From Polyangiaceae bacterium (lineage in GTDB: Bacteria; Myxococcota_A; Polyangia; Polyangiales; Polyangiaceae): a stretch of 64,000 nt of DNA. The stretch is from contig JADJRH010000011.1 of NCBI GenBank assembly GCA_016712345.1, positions 2,108,001 through 2,172,000 on the forward strand. Reading direction: 5' to 3'. The notes beneath the pieces are model-generated. The model did not search any database and was not told the DNA's origin. It saw nothing but the letters and a program-made list of their open reading frames with translations. Made by a program: the position numbers and the translations under genes. Positions within the stretch are counted from its first letter, which is position 1, and every line of letters starts with the position of its first letter. Positions 27,515 to 36,721 of this stretch are shown here, one piece after another.

Positions 27515-28720
27515 TTAGCCGTTGCAGGTGGTTACCGCCGGCACAAAGGGGGAATGCACTTCACCGCAGGAACATGGAAGGTACACACTCCCCACAAATG
27601 GCCGCAGATCTCGTCGCGAGGTGAGTTCTTCTCCGCTCGGCAGAGTGACAGTCAGGTGTTTTCGCTTGAAGAGGACGGAGAGCTTTTCATACTCAAAGGG
27701 CCCCGTCAGATCGGGATTGTCGAACGCGCCCAGGATCGCAAAAATGCCCTCTTCTAAAAGCGATTTTCGCGACGGAGCATTCAGGTTTTTGGCAAGGGAC
27801 AGGAGGGGCGCGAGCTGCGGCACGTCCCCTTTGGTGGGGAGGCAACTATACTCCGTCAGATCGGGATGGGTATAATAAAAAATGCCCTTTTTACCAATCA
27901 GGCGAAAGAAATAGGGAATATCACCCCGCGCGAGCTGCAATTTTTCAGCTTCGAGCAGAGGTGGCCAAACATCCTTTTTGCCGGAAAAAACATATTCATC
28001 CGTGCCTCGGAGCAAGACGCGAATGGGTGCTGTTTGGAGGGTAGGTAAGCTTGAAATAACCCGCGATATGTTCTGCGCGTTGCGATTGAGAAAGCGGAAC
28101 GCGTGGTAATATGCGGCTGCCATTGCCACTGTCAGCTTACCGTTCACCGGTTTTCCAATGAAGGGTAAGAGCCGCCGGGCGCCGCAGGAGTGGCGGCAAA
28201 TATCGACGATATCGGGATCTGACTCGGGTAGAAATTTGGTTTGCGTGGGTAGAGTAAACTCGTCGAGCACCATCTCCACGTCGAGCGGTGCGAAGACGAT
28301 TTCCCCATGATGATCTTGGCCGAGAACAAGATTTTCCCAGTGGAGATCGGCAACGCCGAACCAGCTGAAAAGCGCCGCAAAGCGGCCGGCAATTTCTGCC
28401 AATTGCAACACTCGCTCGCTCTTAGAATCTGCGAACGGCTGCAAGTGTACGCTTTCAACCAAGCGGGAAGTGGGCGTTTCGGATGGTTTAAACTGGAGGC
28501 GAGGTAGAAACGAAAAAGCCGGGGTGCCGAGTTGCTCTACAGCCAGGTTGTCGAGCAATTGCAACAGCGGACTTTCGGCACCCAGGAAGAGTTCTTCCCA
28601 AACCGTCGTGCGCGGTTTTTCTACCCACTCGTCGCGCCGAGTTACCCGACGCCCGAAGTTGTGCGCGTCACCGAGAGAAAGGCCTGAAGCGCCTGGATGC
28701 CTGTGACGGCTCTTCACCAC
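27515..28720 (-). CDS. Orphan LanM-type (DUF4135) dehydratase-like protein without cyclase domain
   Basis: LanM dehydratase domains phosphorylate Ser/Thr of a precursor peptide and eliminate the phosphate. Numbered from GTG 28720 (401 aa), the motifs are all present: GDAHNFG (17-23), KPR (35-37), DLHWEN (125-130), DVE (147-149), and the elimination-type segment IRVLLRGTDEY (233-243), then ARGDIPYF. These correspond to the kinase and lyase residues established for CylM. The C-terminal LanC-like cyclase is absent. About 200 N-terminal residues usual in LanM before the first motif are also missing. The 5' end abuts an inverted repeat, so the start is uncertain and the gene may be truncated. No precursor peptide gene was found nearby. 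Confidence 0.65.
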   Translation of the reverse strand: MVKSRHRHPGASGLSLGDAHNFGRRVTRRDEWVEKPRTTVWEELFLGAESPLLQLLDNLAVEQLGTPAFSFLPRLQFKPSETPTSRLVESVHLQPFADSKSERVLQLAEIAGRFAALFSWFGVADLHWENLVLGQDHHGEIVFAPLDVEMVLDEFTLPTQTKFLPESDPDIVDICRHSCGARRLLPFIGKPVNGKLTVAMAAAYYHAFRFLNRNAQNISRVISSLPTLQTAPIRVLLRGTDEYVFSGKKDVWPPLLEAEKLQLARGDIPYFFRLIGKKGIFYYTHPDLTEYSCLPTKGDVPQLAPLLSLAKNLNAPSRKSLLEEGIFAILGAFDNPDLTGPFEYEKLSVLFKRKHLTVTLPSGEELTSRRDLRPFVGSVYLPCSCGEVHSPFVPAVTTCNG

Positions 28721-28723
28721 GGA

Positions 28724-28877
28724 ATCACAGAGGACACGGAGGGTCACGGAGGATTGGGGTTTGTCGGGCTGCAATGGGTACACATCACCCAAGATCCCAA
28801 ACCTGACAGGTCGTCGCTGAAGTGGTTGCAAGCCGATGGCAGCCAGAAGTACCAAAAACTCCGTGGATCTCTGTGAT
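28724..28877. repeat. Inverted-repeat element with ATCACAGAG/CACGGAG arms
   Basis: ATCACAGAGGACACGGAG at 28724-28741 is an imperfect inverse of CTCCGTGGATCTCTGTGAT at 28859-28877 (about two mismatches), enclosing about 117 bp. Both arms are themselves built from alternating ACAGAG and CACGGAG words. This type of sequence recurs in many unrelated bacterial genomes as a short intergenic element. Confidence 0.7.
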
Positions 28878-28917
28878 CTCCGTGCCTCCTAGGTAACTTC
28901 CCTTTAGCGGAACGTTC

Positions 28918-29069
28918 TGCAAGGCACGGATCCAGTCTTGTCGAGACGTTTGGGACACCCTTGCCCGTCGCCAAGCGGAAAAGCGAACAGCGTGGCGCGT
29001 CGGGTTCTCCAGATGGAGTTCTGTGGCGAGCGCAGCCACGACGAAAACGAGAGACCGGCGAGACCGGTG
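28918..29069 (+). repeat. Dispersed repeat, copy A
   Basis: About 150 bp that matches 48085-48235 in the same orientation at roughly 75-80% by eye. Shared blocks include TCTTGTCGAGAC, TTTGCCCGTCGCC-like, GCGTCGGGTTCTC and GAGACCGGCGAGACCGGTG. An internal indel shifts the frames between copies, so it is not coding. Confidence 0.8.
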
Positions 29070-29302
29070 GACGGCGACGTGATGGACATCTCAAGTCGCC
29101 GGACCTCCCAGAACGGGCTCTTTTCTGCTGCATCGACAACTCAACCGCAACGAGTTACTCGCCGTTCGAATGAGGCGCATGCGCCGCTGGGGAACTCCGT
29201 GTTGATTACGACGTGTCAGGAATCGAGACGTTTCAGGTCGTTGCGGGGCGCTGAAGTTTACCTCCCGGTTGAATGGGGCGGCGGAAGCTGCACCAGCAGC
29301 AC

Positions 29303-29761
29303 TTACTCAGCGCGATAGAGCGTTGTTCCTGCGTCAACTCGGCCGTCGGGGTGCGCCCATACAAAGTTGAGTGTGTTCTTATTGACCAAGCTCAGTTTCA
29401 CCCAGCCGTTGGGTACACATTTTCCCGGCCTGTCAAATCGTTCGCGAAACGCGGCAACGTCTCCGGCTTCCCACCGCACAAATTCAAGCCGGGCAACGCA
29501 GTGGTCGGAAGGGTACGCAATGCGACCCGTGGGATTGCCCGATTCATCCCCTTCAAGCTGCATGGCGATGGTCCAACACGGGCCGTCACTTTGGCACCCC
29601 TGTCCTTGCCATTGCCCACCAAAATATTCAGGATCGATGGACGCCGACCGCACCGATGCGGGTGCCGCTTTGCGCGGGCAGCTCGGGGCTTCTGCGTACT
29701 CTTGAGGGCCCACGCAGCCGGCGGTGAAAAGGGCGGCAAAGGTGATGAGCGCGTATCGCAT
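29303..29761 (-). CDS. Small lipoprotein of unknown function
   Basis: This 152-aa lipoprotein has the signal peptide YALITFAALFTAGC and a start at 29761 with GGGAG upstream. The mature part is Cys-containing and beta-rich: FGGQWQGQGCQSDGPCWTIAMQLEGD, then GRIAYPSDHCVARLEFVRWEAGD, ending LNFVWAHPDGRVDAGTTLYR. The GQWQGQ...CWTI...L pattern resembles small calycin-like envelope lipoproteins. It is divergent from the DUF2169 gene, with 141 bp between starts. Confidence 0.7.
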   Translation of the reverse strand: MRYALITFAALFTAGCVGPQEYAEAPSCPRKAAPASVRSASIDPEYFGGQWQGQGCQSDGPCWTIAMQLEGDESGNPTGRIAYPSDHCVARLEFVRWEAGDVAAFRERFDRPGKCVPNGWVKLSLVNKNTLNFVWAHPDGRVDAGTTLYRAE

Positions 29762-29902
29762 GATGGGTCTCCCGCGTGGTTTGCGGCCACATTGGAGGCC
29801 AGTCGATGCGATTGGTCAAGCGACTTCGCAAAGAGAGCAGGATCGCCGCAACGTGTGGTATCAAACAGAAACCCCCCAATCAGGCGCGGGGGCCGTTGGA
29901 AC

Positions 29903-31864
29903 ATGATGGATATCCGGTCGCAGGGGCCGTGGCCCGTGGATCATCACGTTTGGCAAATGGGTCCGTCGCGTTGGGCGTTGACGGTCGTCGCCAAGATTAC
30001 GTACCGACTTGAACCCGGTGTGTTGACGTTGGCGGACGCGCAGGAACCGCTCCATCCGGCGGACGTGCGTTGGGAAAACAAGCCCGACAGAAGTGTGTAC
30101 GCACCGGCGGATCATTTGCCTTTCAAGCGCCGCGCTGAAGTGATGCTCGTTGGCAATGTGTACGCACGCGGCGGCAGGCCCACGCGATCGCTCGTTGCGC
30201 GTGTGTGCGTCGGCCGAGTAGACAAGTCTATTGAAGTTCGCGCGACCCCCGTTCGCGGCCCCGGCGCTGAAATGCTTGAAGGCAAGCCGTTCACGAAAAT
30301 GGCGCTCCACTATGAGCGGGCCGCGGGTGGGCTACACACAGAAAACCCTGTGGGCGTTTCTCCTTCCGCCGTGGGTGATCGGGCGCCCAATCTCGTTCCG
30401 CTTGGGTTTCCACTTTCCGCGGCGCATGCTCCACCGCCCATTGGTTTTGGGCCGATCGCGCGCGACTGGCCAACAAGGGTAGAAAAAGTGGAGCACCTGC
30501 CGAGCGAGTTTAACCCGCTGATGACACCGCTTGACTCCAGGTTTGACGCATCGTTTTTTCAGTCTGCACCCTCCGATCAACAACTTGAAACGATCCGCCC
30601 GAACGAACGCATCACGCTTGAAAACGTTCATCCCAAACATCCTCGACTTGTAGCGCATCTTCCGGGCGATCGGCTCCGCGCCCACGTTCAACTCGACGAC
30701 GGCGAGTTGAAAGACATACTTCTCGCCGTTGATACGCTCTGGATCGACACGCGCCGTCTGATTTGTACAGCGACACATCGGGCACATGTTGAAATTGCCC
30801 ACGCTGATCAACTCGGGGAAATCTGGGTGGAGCGTTGTGACGCGCAGGTGGAACCCGATGTGGGGCGCAGCTCGATTGCGCCTCCATTGTCTGTTCCGCC
30901 ACCGGCTGTCTACCCACCGGCGCCGCCTCGATTGGTTCAGCCGGCGGTCGCCCCACAACCCATTTTTGCCGAACCTGCCGCAGCTCCGCTCGGCGCGTTT
31001 GAAGCATCAAATGCGGCCGCCGCCGTTGTTGTTGAGGCCCCGGCGCGATCGAATGATCTACCCATGCGCGCGACGCGGGGCTCATCTTCGGGGCCGACCG
31101 TGGAGACCGTATGGGTAGACGACACGGCGGATGCGCGGATTGCAAGCCGATCCGAGTGGACGGCGTCGCCTCTGGGAGATGCGACGGGACGGGGCGGGGT
31201 CAGGATTTCGGCGCGGGTATACCACGCGCTCTCCCGCGGGCCTTTTGAATCGCCGACAACGCTTGAGGCGTGGATCGACAAAGCTGAAAAGGCCGTTTCC
31301 CCCGAGCCGCCCGTTGTAGCGATTGCGGGCAACTTGGAACTCGCCCTGGACGAACTGGAAATGCTCAAAGCCACGATCACAGGGGCCGCTCCGCTTGCCG
31401 AGTCCGATCCCAAACTTGCTGAAGTTCTCTCGTTGGCAACTACCATTTCAAGCGAATCTATGCACGCACCCGCCGAAGTCATGGAAGGGTACACACAGGC
31501 CGTGCGTGAAGCTTGGTCAAAAGTGAATCGACTGTTACCCGCGGACCACCTTGTGGCTTGTACAGAGCGGTTTCTTTTAGAACAGAGGCTTTACCAAGTG
31601 CGCGAGTTTGGTGGAGAGACATGGATTCGAGCGCTCGTTTCAAATCCCGCGTGGGAAGGCAGCTTGGTCGTGTATCTCCCCAATCACCTCAAAAAGAGGC
31701 TGCCGTTGTTTCGTCGATTTACGGCGCGAATTTTGGGCGAATTGGTATGGCAGCAGGACCAGTTTGAAGTGTACCCATTTGCGATCATACCCTTGGCCGT
31801 GGGACGGATCCCGGTGAGGGCGTCAAGTCGCTCGCGCCGGATTTCGACCGCGACGGCCGGTTGA
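29903..31864 (+). CDS. DUF2169 domain protein (type VI secretion-associated family)
   Basis: The 653-aa product starts at ATG 29903, where the family N-terminus begins (WPVDHHVWQMGPSRWALTVVAKITYRL). The frame is open another 630 bp upstream, but that part runs antisense to the lipoprotein gene. Residues 1-310 are DUF2169-like (PLHPADVRWENKPDRSVYAPADHLPFKRRAEVMLVG, FNPLMTPLDSRFDASFFQSAP). A Pro/Ala-rich linker follows (~310-380), then a C-terminal helical domain (GNLELALDELEMLKATITGA, VRELWSKVNRLL-like). DUF2169 genes are commonly found beside T6SS VgrG/PAAR genes. No core T6SS gene is in the window, so this may be a satellite cargo locus. Confidence 0.8.
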   Translation: MMDIRSQGPWPVDHHVWQMGPSRWALTVVAKITYRLEPGVLTLADAQEPLHPADVRWENKPDRSVYAPADHLPFKRRAEVMLVGNVYARGGRPTRSLVARVCVGRVDKSIEVRATPVRGPGAEMLEGKPFTKMALHYERAAGGLHTENPVGVSPSAVGDRAPNLVPLGFPLSAAHAPPPIGFGPIARDWPTRVEKVEHLPSEFNPLMTPLDSRFDASFFQSAPSDQQLETIRPNERITLENVHPKHPRLVAHLPGDRLRAHVQLDDGELKDILLAVDTLWIDTRRLICTATHRAHVEIAHADQLGEIWVERCDAQVEPDVGRSSIAPPLSVPPPAVYPPAPPRLVQPAVAPQPIFAEPAAAPLGAFEASNAAAAVVVEAPARSNDLPMRATRGSSSGPTVETVWVDDTADARIASRSEWTASPLGDATGRGGVRISARVYHALSRGPFESPTTLEAWIDKAEKAVSPEPPVVAIAGNLELALDELEMLKATITGAAPLAESDPKLAEVLSLATTISSESMHAPAEVMEGYTQAVREAWSKVNRLLPADHLVACTERFLLEQRLYQVREFGGETWIRALVSNPAWEGSLVVYLPNHLKKRLPLFRRFTARILGELVWQQDQFEVYPFAIIPLAVGRIPVRASSRSRRISTATAG

Positions 31865-31906
31865 GCTTTGTTGGATTTGTGATCGCTGATAGGCTCGTTT
31901 GAAGGC

Positions 31907-34900
31907 ATGTTAGAAGGTACCGTTCTATCAGACCGCTATGCGGTTCAAACGCTGCTCGGCAGGGGCGGCGCCGGTGCGGTCTACAGGGCGCTTGACGTAT
32001 CTTCGCAAAAAACGGTGGCGCTCAAGCTCGTTGAAAGGCGCGCCGGGGCCGACTTGTCCGATAAGCAGGCGCTTCACTTTCGGCGCGAATTTCACACGTT
32101 GGCGGGGCTTGTCCATCCGAACATCGTGCAGGTTTTCGACTACGGCGTTGCGCGAGAAGGTCTGTTTTACACAATGGAACTTCTCGAGGGTCAAGATCTG
32201 CGCGCCATGGGTAGATGCCCTATTCCAACGGCGTGCGCCCTCCTTCGCGACGTGGCGGCGGCGCTCGCTCTACTCCACGCAAAAAATCTGGTGCATCGCG
32301 ATGTGGGGCCGCGCAACGTTCGGTGTACATCGGGTGGAATTGCCAAATTGCTTGACTTCGGGGTGATGGCAACCTGGGGAGTGACGGGAGACGTGGCCGG
32401 CACCCCGCCGTGCATGCCACCTGAAACGGTGCGCCTTCTACCCATTGATCACAAGGCCGACCTGTTTGGTCTGGGTGCGCTCGCATATTGGCTTCTCTGC
32501 GGAAGGCACGCTTACCCGGCGAAGTCGATCTTAGAATTGCCGCGTTTGTGGGCCGAAAGGCCTGAGCGCCCGTCCGACGTTCGACCTGAAGTGCCGGCGG
32601 CGTTGAGCGATTTGGTGCTTTCGCTTCTCAGCTTGGATCCGCTGGGCCGACCTACCCGCGCCGCGGAAGTGATCGACAGACTTGTAGCTATCGGCGGTTT
32701 ACCCACGGGTGAAGTGGAAGTGCAGGCGCGGCAGGGATATCTTTTGAGTGCGAGCCTTGTCGGCAGGCATGGGGAGATTTCCAAAATTCGAGAACTGGTG
32801 GAGCAGGCGGCGCGCGGCCGCGGCGGTGCCGCCGTCATTGAGGGACCGCTCGGAGAGGGCAAGAGTCGCCTCCTCCGCGAGTGCAGTTTAGAAGCTCAAC
32901 TTGCGGGGCTGGAGGTTGTGTACGCATCGAGTGAAGCGGCCGGTCGCGGACCCTACGGGCTCCTGCGCGCACTTGTAAAAACGCTCCTCTCTCGAATGAG
33001 CGGTGAGGTGTTTAGGGCCGCGGCTCCGCACGCGCCCATCCTCGCTCGCGTGTTGCCTGAAGTGGTACCCGAGGAAGCCCGCTCAACGTTGGTTCCGGCG
33101 CCCCTCGACGGAGATCCACGTCAGGATCGAATGCGCTTGCAGTCGGCCCTTACAAGTTTTCTGACAAACCTTACCTCAGCTCATTCGGTCGCGTCGTCCA
33201 ATGGTCAGATCGAACGTCGAGGCATTGCCATTCTGGTCGATGACCTTCATCTCGCCGATGAGGGATCGGCCGCGGTGCTCGCTCAACTCGTTCACGCCGC
33301 GCCGGAGCGAGCCCTTCTGACAGTCTTCACTGTGGGCACGGATGAACCCATCCACGCTCAAGCGGCCGTCGCGTCTATTGGGCAGGCGGCGGAGCGTATT
33401 CGACTGCGTGGGCTTGCCGCCGTCGACGTGGAACAGCTTGTTGCGGCGCTGTTTGGAGATGCGCTGCACGCCCGCGTTTCCAGTTGGATCCATGAAGCCA
33501 CACTGGGAAGCCCCATGCGCGTGCTTGAGTTGGCCCGCAGTTTGGTTGACCGGGGAATTGTCAAGTATGAACACGGGCTGTGGACGATCCCTGAGGTTCT
33601 TGATAAAACAGCGCTGCCACCGGGACTGTCAGACGCGATGGACCGCAAAGTGGCCGGCCTCCATGCAGCCACGCGAGCGCTTTCGGAGGTGCTTGCCGTT
33701 CACGGGGGTGACATTCCGCTCTCGGTATGTGTGGCGCTCGATGAAAGCGGTAACGAAAGGGCAACGTTCGCCGCGCTCGATGAACTTGCCTCGGCGGAAG
33801 TGCTCATCGGAGCGGAGGATCGTTTTCGTTTTCGCCACGAAGGTGTAAAAAACGCTTTGCTTCGCGGTCTTTCTGAAGGGCGTCGCAAAAGTCTTCATCT
33901 CCGCGTGGCCGAATTTCTTACCCGTGCCGGAGAAGTCTCCCCGGAGCGTGAGGCGGAGGTAGGTTGGCATTTCTACCAGGGAGGTCGCGCATTGGAGGCG
34001 GCTCCACTTTTGGAAAGAGCCGGTCGGCGTATGCACGACGCGCAGTCGTTCCGCGACGCCGTTCCACCTTTGGAAGCCGCACTTTCGGTGTATGAGGCGC
34101 ACGGCGGATCGCCCGTTGTTTGCTTGGATTTGCGGCGGCTATTGGTGATCGCCGGCGTTGTGTTTGAGCGGCGCGTGTTGCTTCGTTACGCTGAAACCAC
34201 GTTTGAAGAACTTCGCAGGCATGGTGGAATGCACATTGCCGACCGTGTGGCCCGCATATTTGGAAAAAAGGTGGGCTTGATTATCGGGGTGCTCGCCGCG
34301 AAGCTTGTCTACCGGTTTACTCCCGCCGCCAAACGGGGGCCTGAACCGGTGTTGGCCCTGACAACACTCGGGGCGCTCGTGACGGTTACCGCATCGGCGT
34401 ATTCGCTCGTTTTTGACCTGAAAGGGCTGCGAAAACACCTTCGTCATATTGAGCTTTTTTCAGCCTTTCCAGATCGTCTACCCTACGTTTCTTACCTCTT
34501 CTGTCAGTCGCTCCTTGCCATACCCATTGGACGGTGGCGGGTCGTGGTCGACAACGCCCGACGGTGTTTGGATCTGACGGCTAAAAATCCCCCGCGCGAC
34601 CTTTTCTACCGCCGAAACGCGATCGCAACGGCGCATTACATGTTGGCTTCAGCCATTGCGACAGATCAAAATCCGGCGTTTGAAAAAGAGGTTGAAGAAG
34701 TAAAAAAGCAGGAACTCCGGTTTTTCGACGTGAGCGCGGAGTTGGTTCGATTGTTCTACCATCGGCTCCGAGGCGAGGAAGACGTTGCCCGCGAAATTGA
34801 AAGCCGGGTAGAATTGTCATTTGTTCAACTTGGATCCATGTGGATCTTTGAGTCGCAATTGCCCTGGGTTTCAAGCTTTGCGTACGCCATTACCCGCGAC

Positions 34901-36013
34901 GTTTTGGGCCTGAAACGCTGTATCGAAAAGTTGGATCGATTGTGTAAGGCCGGATACGCGTTTGAACCTTTCTTGGACATTGCCCGGGGCGAATATTTCC
35001 GCGAGCGAGGTCAACTCGACGCTGCCCATGCGGCGCTGACGCGTGCTCTCTCGGCGCTGCCCGACGAAGAGTTGTTTCGCAGGCAGAGAGCGCTCACCGC
35101 CCTTGCTGAAGTGCTTTTGGCCCAGGGTAGAGCCGCAGAGGCTCAGTCGCTCGCAGACCAGGCGGTGGCACTGTCGCTCGGCCCCGATACCGTACACTTA
35201 ACCTGGCGCATGCGCTGCGGCCTGATTGGTGCGCTGGCGGTTGCTGCGCAGGGAGACCTGAAAACCGGCGCGGAGCGGCTCGATCGACTGCTTCGTGATG
35301 TGGAACCTGTGGCGAGCCCAACGATGACAGGTTCGTTGTCAGAAGCGCGCGCCCGCGTTGCCCTCCTCATGGGAGATCGGTTGGGGTATGAAACACATCT
35401 CGCCCAGGTGGACAGGTGCTTTCGCGGCACGCGCAATCCGGCGTTGGTGGCAAGGATAGAACGGCTCGTAGAATTGGGATCCCCAGCCGCAAAACGCGCC
35501 GCGGCCGACATGGGAGATGCATCGATGACGCGGAGGGAAGGCGCCGACGATATCGCGCTCGCGATGGCAGACTGCGAGAGTCAAACCGAGAGAGCTGCCA
35601 AGGTTCTTGAGTTACTTCTCGCCTCCACATCGGGGGCGGAAGGACACCTCTACCTTTTTGAAAAGGGAAGGTTAGTGCCAATCGCTTCCGATTCCACGCG
35701 TGAGCCGAATGCCGAGTGGATGGCGCTGTTGTTGCGGGCGGTTCTTACCAACGATGAAGAAGGCGCAACGGTTGTTGCACCGCCAAAAGGACTTGGTGCG
35801 GACGCAGCGTCGTGGATGCCTGTCATCTTGTCGATGTCAGACAAATCTACCCATTCGACAAAAAGCAAGCGCGTTGTCGTTGGGGCGGCTGCCATTGTTC
35901 AGGGAGCGATCCCTCTCGAACCTCCCAGCGAATCGGTTGTGGAGGCGCTGGCGCGCGAACTTTCCCGCACCGATGAGAGCCCGGTGGTGTCGGTGGGGTC
36001 GCTCGGTTTCTAA
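31907..36013 (+). CDS. Ser/Thr protein kinase with ATPase and helical-repeat regions
   Basis: This 1368-aa multidomain kinase has a glycine loop LLGRGGAGAVYRALD and Lys40 in VALKLV. The HRD motif is written HRDVGPRN (about 129-136), with DFG at about 150-152 and the PPE region in PPCMPPETVRL. Residues ~285-570 are an AAA/STAND-type ATPase with Walker A GPLGEGKSR (about 311-319) and Walker B IAILVDDLHLAD. Residues ~600-1200 are TPR-like helices, and ~1200-1368 is a GAF-like tail. The layout matches the PknK/AAA-TPR kinases abundant in myxobacteria. A hydrophobic pair in the TPR region (VLALTTLGALVTVTASAYSLVF) may touch the membrane. It lies 42 bp after the DUF2169 gene. Confidence 0.88.
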   Translation: MLEGTVLSDRYAVQTLLGRGGAGAVYRALDVSSQKTVALKLVERRAGADLSDKQALHFRREFHTLAGLVHPNIVQVFDYGVAREGLFYTMELLEGQDLRAMGRCPIPTACALLRDVAAALALLHAKNLVHRDVGPRNVRCTSGGIAKLLDFGVMATWGVTGDVAGTPPCMPPETVRLLPIDHKADLFGLGALAYWLLCGRHAYPAKSILELPRLWAERPERPSDVRPEVPAALSDLVLSLLSLDPLGRPTRAAEVIDRLVAIGGLPTGEVEVQARQGYLLSASLVGRHGEISKIRELVEQAARGRGGAAVIEGPLGEGKSRLLRECSLEAQLAGLEVVYASSEAAGRGPYGLLRALVKTLLSRMSGEVFRAAAPHAPILARVLPEVVPEEARSTLVPAPLDGDPRQDRMRLQSALTSFLTNLTSAHSVASSNGQIERRGIAILVDDLHLADEGSAAVLAQLVHAAPERALLTVFTVGTDEPIHAQAAVASIGQAAERIRLRGLAAVDVEQLVAALFGDALHARVSSWIHEATLGSPMRVLELARSLVDRGIVKYEHGLWTIPEVLDKTALPPGLSDAMDRKVAGLHAATRALSEVLAVHGGDIPLSVCVALDESGNERATFAALDELASAEVLIGAEDRFRFRHEGVKNALLRGLSEGRRKSLHLRVAEFLTRAGEVSPEREAEVGWHFYQGGRALEAAPLLERAGRRMHDAQSFRDAVPPLEAALSVYEAHGGSPVVCLDLRRLLVIAGVVFERRVLLRYAETTFEELRRHGGMHIADRVARIFGKKVGLIIGVLAAKLVYRFTPAAKRGPEPVLALTTLGALVTVTASAYSLVFDLKGLRKHLRHIELFSAFPDRLPYVSYLFCQSLLAIPIGRWRVVVDNARRCLDLTAKNPPRDLFYRRNAIATAHYMLASAIATDQNPAFEKEVEEVKKQELRFFDVSAELVRLFYHRLRGEEDVAREIESRVELSFVQLGSMWIFESQLPWVSSFAYAITRDVLGLKRCIEKLDRLCKAGYAFEPFLDIARGEYFRERGQLDAAHAALTRALSALPDEELFRRQRALTALAEVLLAQGRAAEAQSLADQAVALSLGPDTVHLTWRMRCGLIGALAVAAQGDLKTGAERLDRLLRDVEPVASPTMTGSLSEARARVALLMGDRLGYETHLAQVDRCFRGTRNPALVARIERLVELGSPAAKRAAADMGDASMTRREGADDIALAMADCESQTERAAKVLELLLASTSGAEGHLYLFEKGRLVPIASDSTREPNAEWMALLLRAVLTNDEEGATVVAPPKGLGADAASWMPVILSMSDKSTHSTKSKRVVVGAAAIVQGAIPLEPPSESVVEALARELSRTDESPVVSVGSLGF

Positions 36014-36137
36014 CACTCCCGCGCAGCCATTTTTCCCCGGATCAAGCGCAGGGGGCGGCCCCAATTGCAATTGCTCCGCGATCATCGGCGCCGCGTGTCG
36101 AAATCGCCGAATGGGGCAATGGTCAGATCGCAATACA

Positions 36138-36161
36138 GGGCCTTCTCGCGAGGGAAGGCCC
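36138..36161 (+). terminator. Perfect 8-bp stem-loop after the kinase gene
   Basis: GGGCCTTC (36138-36145) pairs with GAAGGCCC (36154-36161) around an 8-nt loop, about 125 bp after the kinase stop. No T-run follows, so termination is uncertain. Confidence 0.4.
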
Positions 36162-36234
36162 GTGTTATGTGTCAAGTCCAGTTGTCGCGCACGGCGGGGG
36201 TGCGCGTTGTGTACGCACGTCACGAGGCCGAAAC

Positions 36235-36570
36235 ATGCGCATATTTGAGGATCAGATCGACAAGTTGGGTCAAGAGCGAGCGCTCGAATTTGAGCGGCGC
36301 GTGTGTGACTTTGTTCGGGATGAGTTGGCCGGCGGCAACGCGCGTGAATTGGACAGGATGGAGATCCGCGCGATGATTAAAGAAGCGTGCGACGCCGGAT
36401 TGGAGAGCGAGCGTCAGATTGCCGGGTATGTGGCCGGCAGTTGGCTCTACGGTGAAGAGTTTTTACAGCGGGTAGAGCCGCTGCGCGATCGCTTTCGAGA
36501 CGAAGGGATGGCGCCCGAAGAAAAGGCCAGGTTGATACTCGACCTGGTGGACGACCTGGGTGTTCGGTAG
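36235..36570 (+). CDS. Small helical protein of unknown function
   Basis: ATG 36235 gives a 111-aa acidic, helical protein (RIFEDQIDKLGQERALEFERRVCDFVRDEL, MEIRAMIKEACDAGLESERQIAGYVAGSWLYGEEF, APEEKARLILDLVDDLG). It has no signal peptide or known motif. The frame extends to 36169 without a better start. Its last base is shared with the first base of an inverted-repeat element that begins exactly at the stop codon. It may belong with the convergent pair of genes downstream. Confidence 0.65.
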   Translation: MRIFEDQIDKLGQERALEFERRVCDFVRDELAGGNARELDRMEIRAMIKEACDAGLESERQIAGYVAGSWLYGEEFLQRVEPLRDRFRDEGMAPEEKARLILDLVDDLGVR

Positions 36571-36711
36571 GTGGCTGGTGTTTTTCTACTGCGCGCCCCG
36601 CTGACGCGTCCTCGCTGCGCTTCCGGCGCTCAAATACACAGAGTATGTTCCGCTCCGGGTCTCGCTCGGACGCGTGATCGGGGCTGCTCGTGACGAAAAA
36701 CACCAGCCACC
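36570..36711. mobile_element. 142-bp MITE-like element with 17-bp perfect terminal inverted repeats
   Basis: GGTGGCTGGTGTTTTTC at 36570-36586 is the exact reverse complement of 36695-36711. The interior is GC-rich and non-coding. Its right half (about 60 bp) recurs in inverse orientation at 63833-63895. It lies between two convergent genes, with its left end on the last base of the preceding stop codon. No transposase is present, so it would depend on one elsewhere. No clear target duplication could be seen. Confidence 0.75.
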
Positions 36712-36721
36712 GAGAGAGCTT

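Larger units (their letters stand above)
28721..29302. other. 582-bp gene-free region made mostly of repeats
   Basis: The stretch between the LanM-like gene and the small lipoprotein has no credible gene. It contains an imperfect inverted repeat (28724-28877), a copy of a dispersed ~150-bp repeat (28918-29069) and about 230 bp of unrecognised sequence. Open frames through the repeats are low-complexity Arg/Ser/Pro translations. Confidence 0.6.

Noticed and set aside
28744..29139. 131-aa minus-strand frame through the repeats
   Set aside because: It translates the dispersed and inverted repeats; the second repeat copy shifts frame, so it is not coding.
28860..29302. Lanthipeptide precursor gene near the LanM-like protein
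   Set aside because: Only very short or Arg-rich frames are present; none has a leader plus a Ser/Thr/Cys core.
29273..29902. 210-residue N-terminal extension of the DUF2169 gene
   Set aside because: It overlaps the divergent lipoprotein gene antisense, and the family N-terminus begins at 29903.
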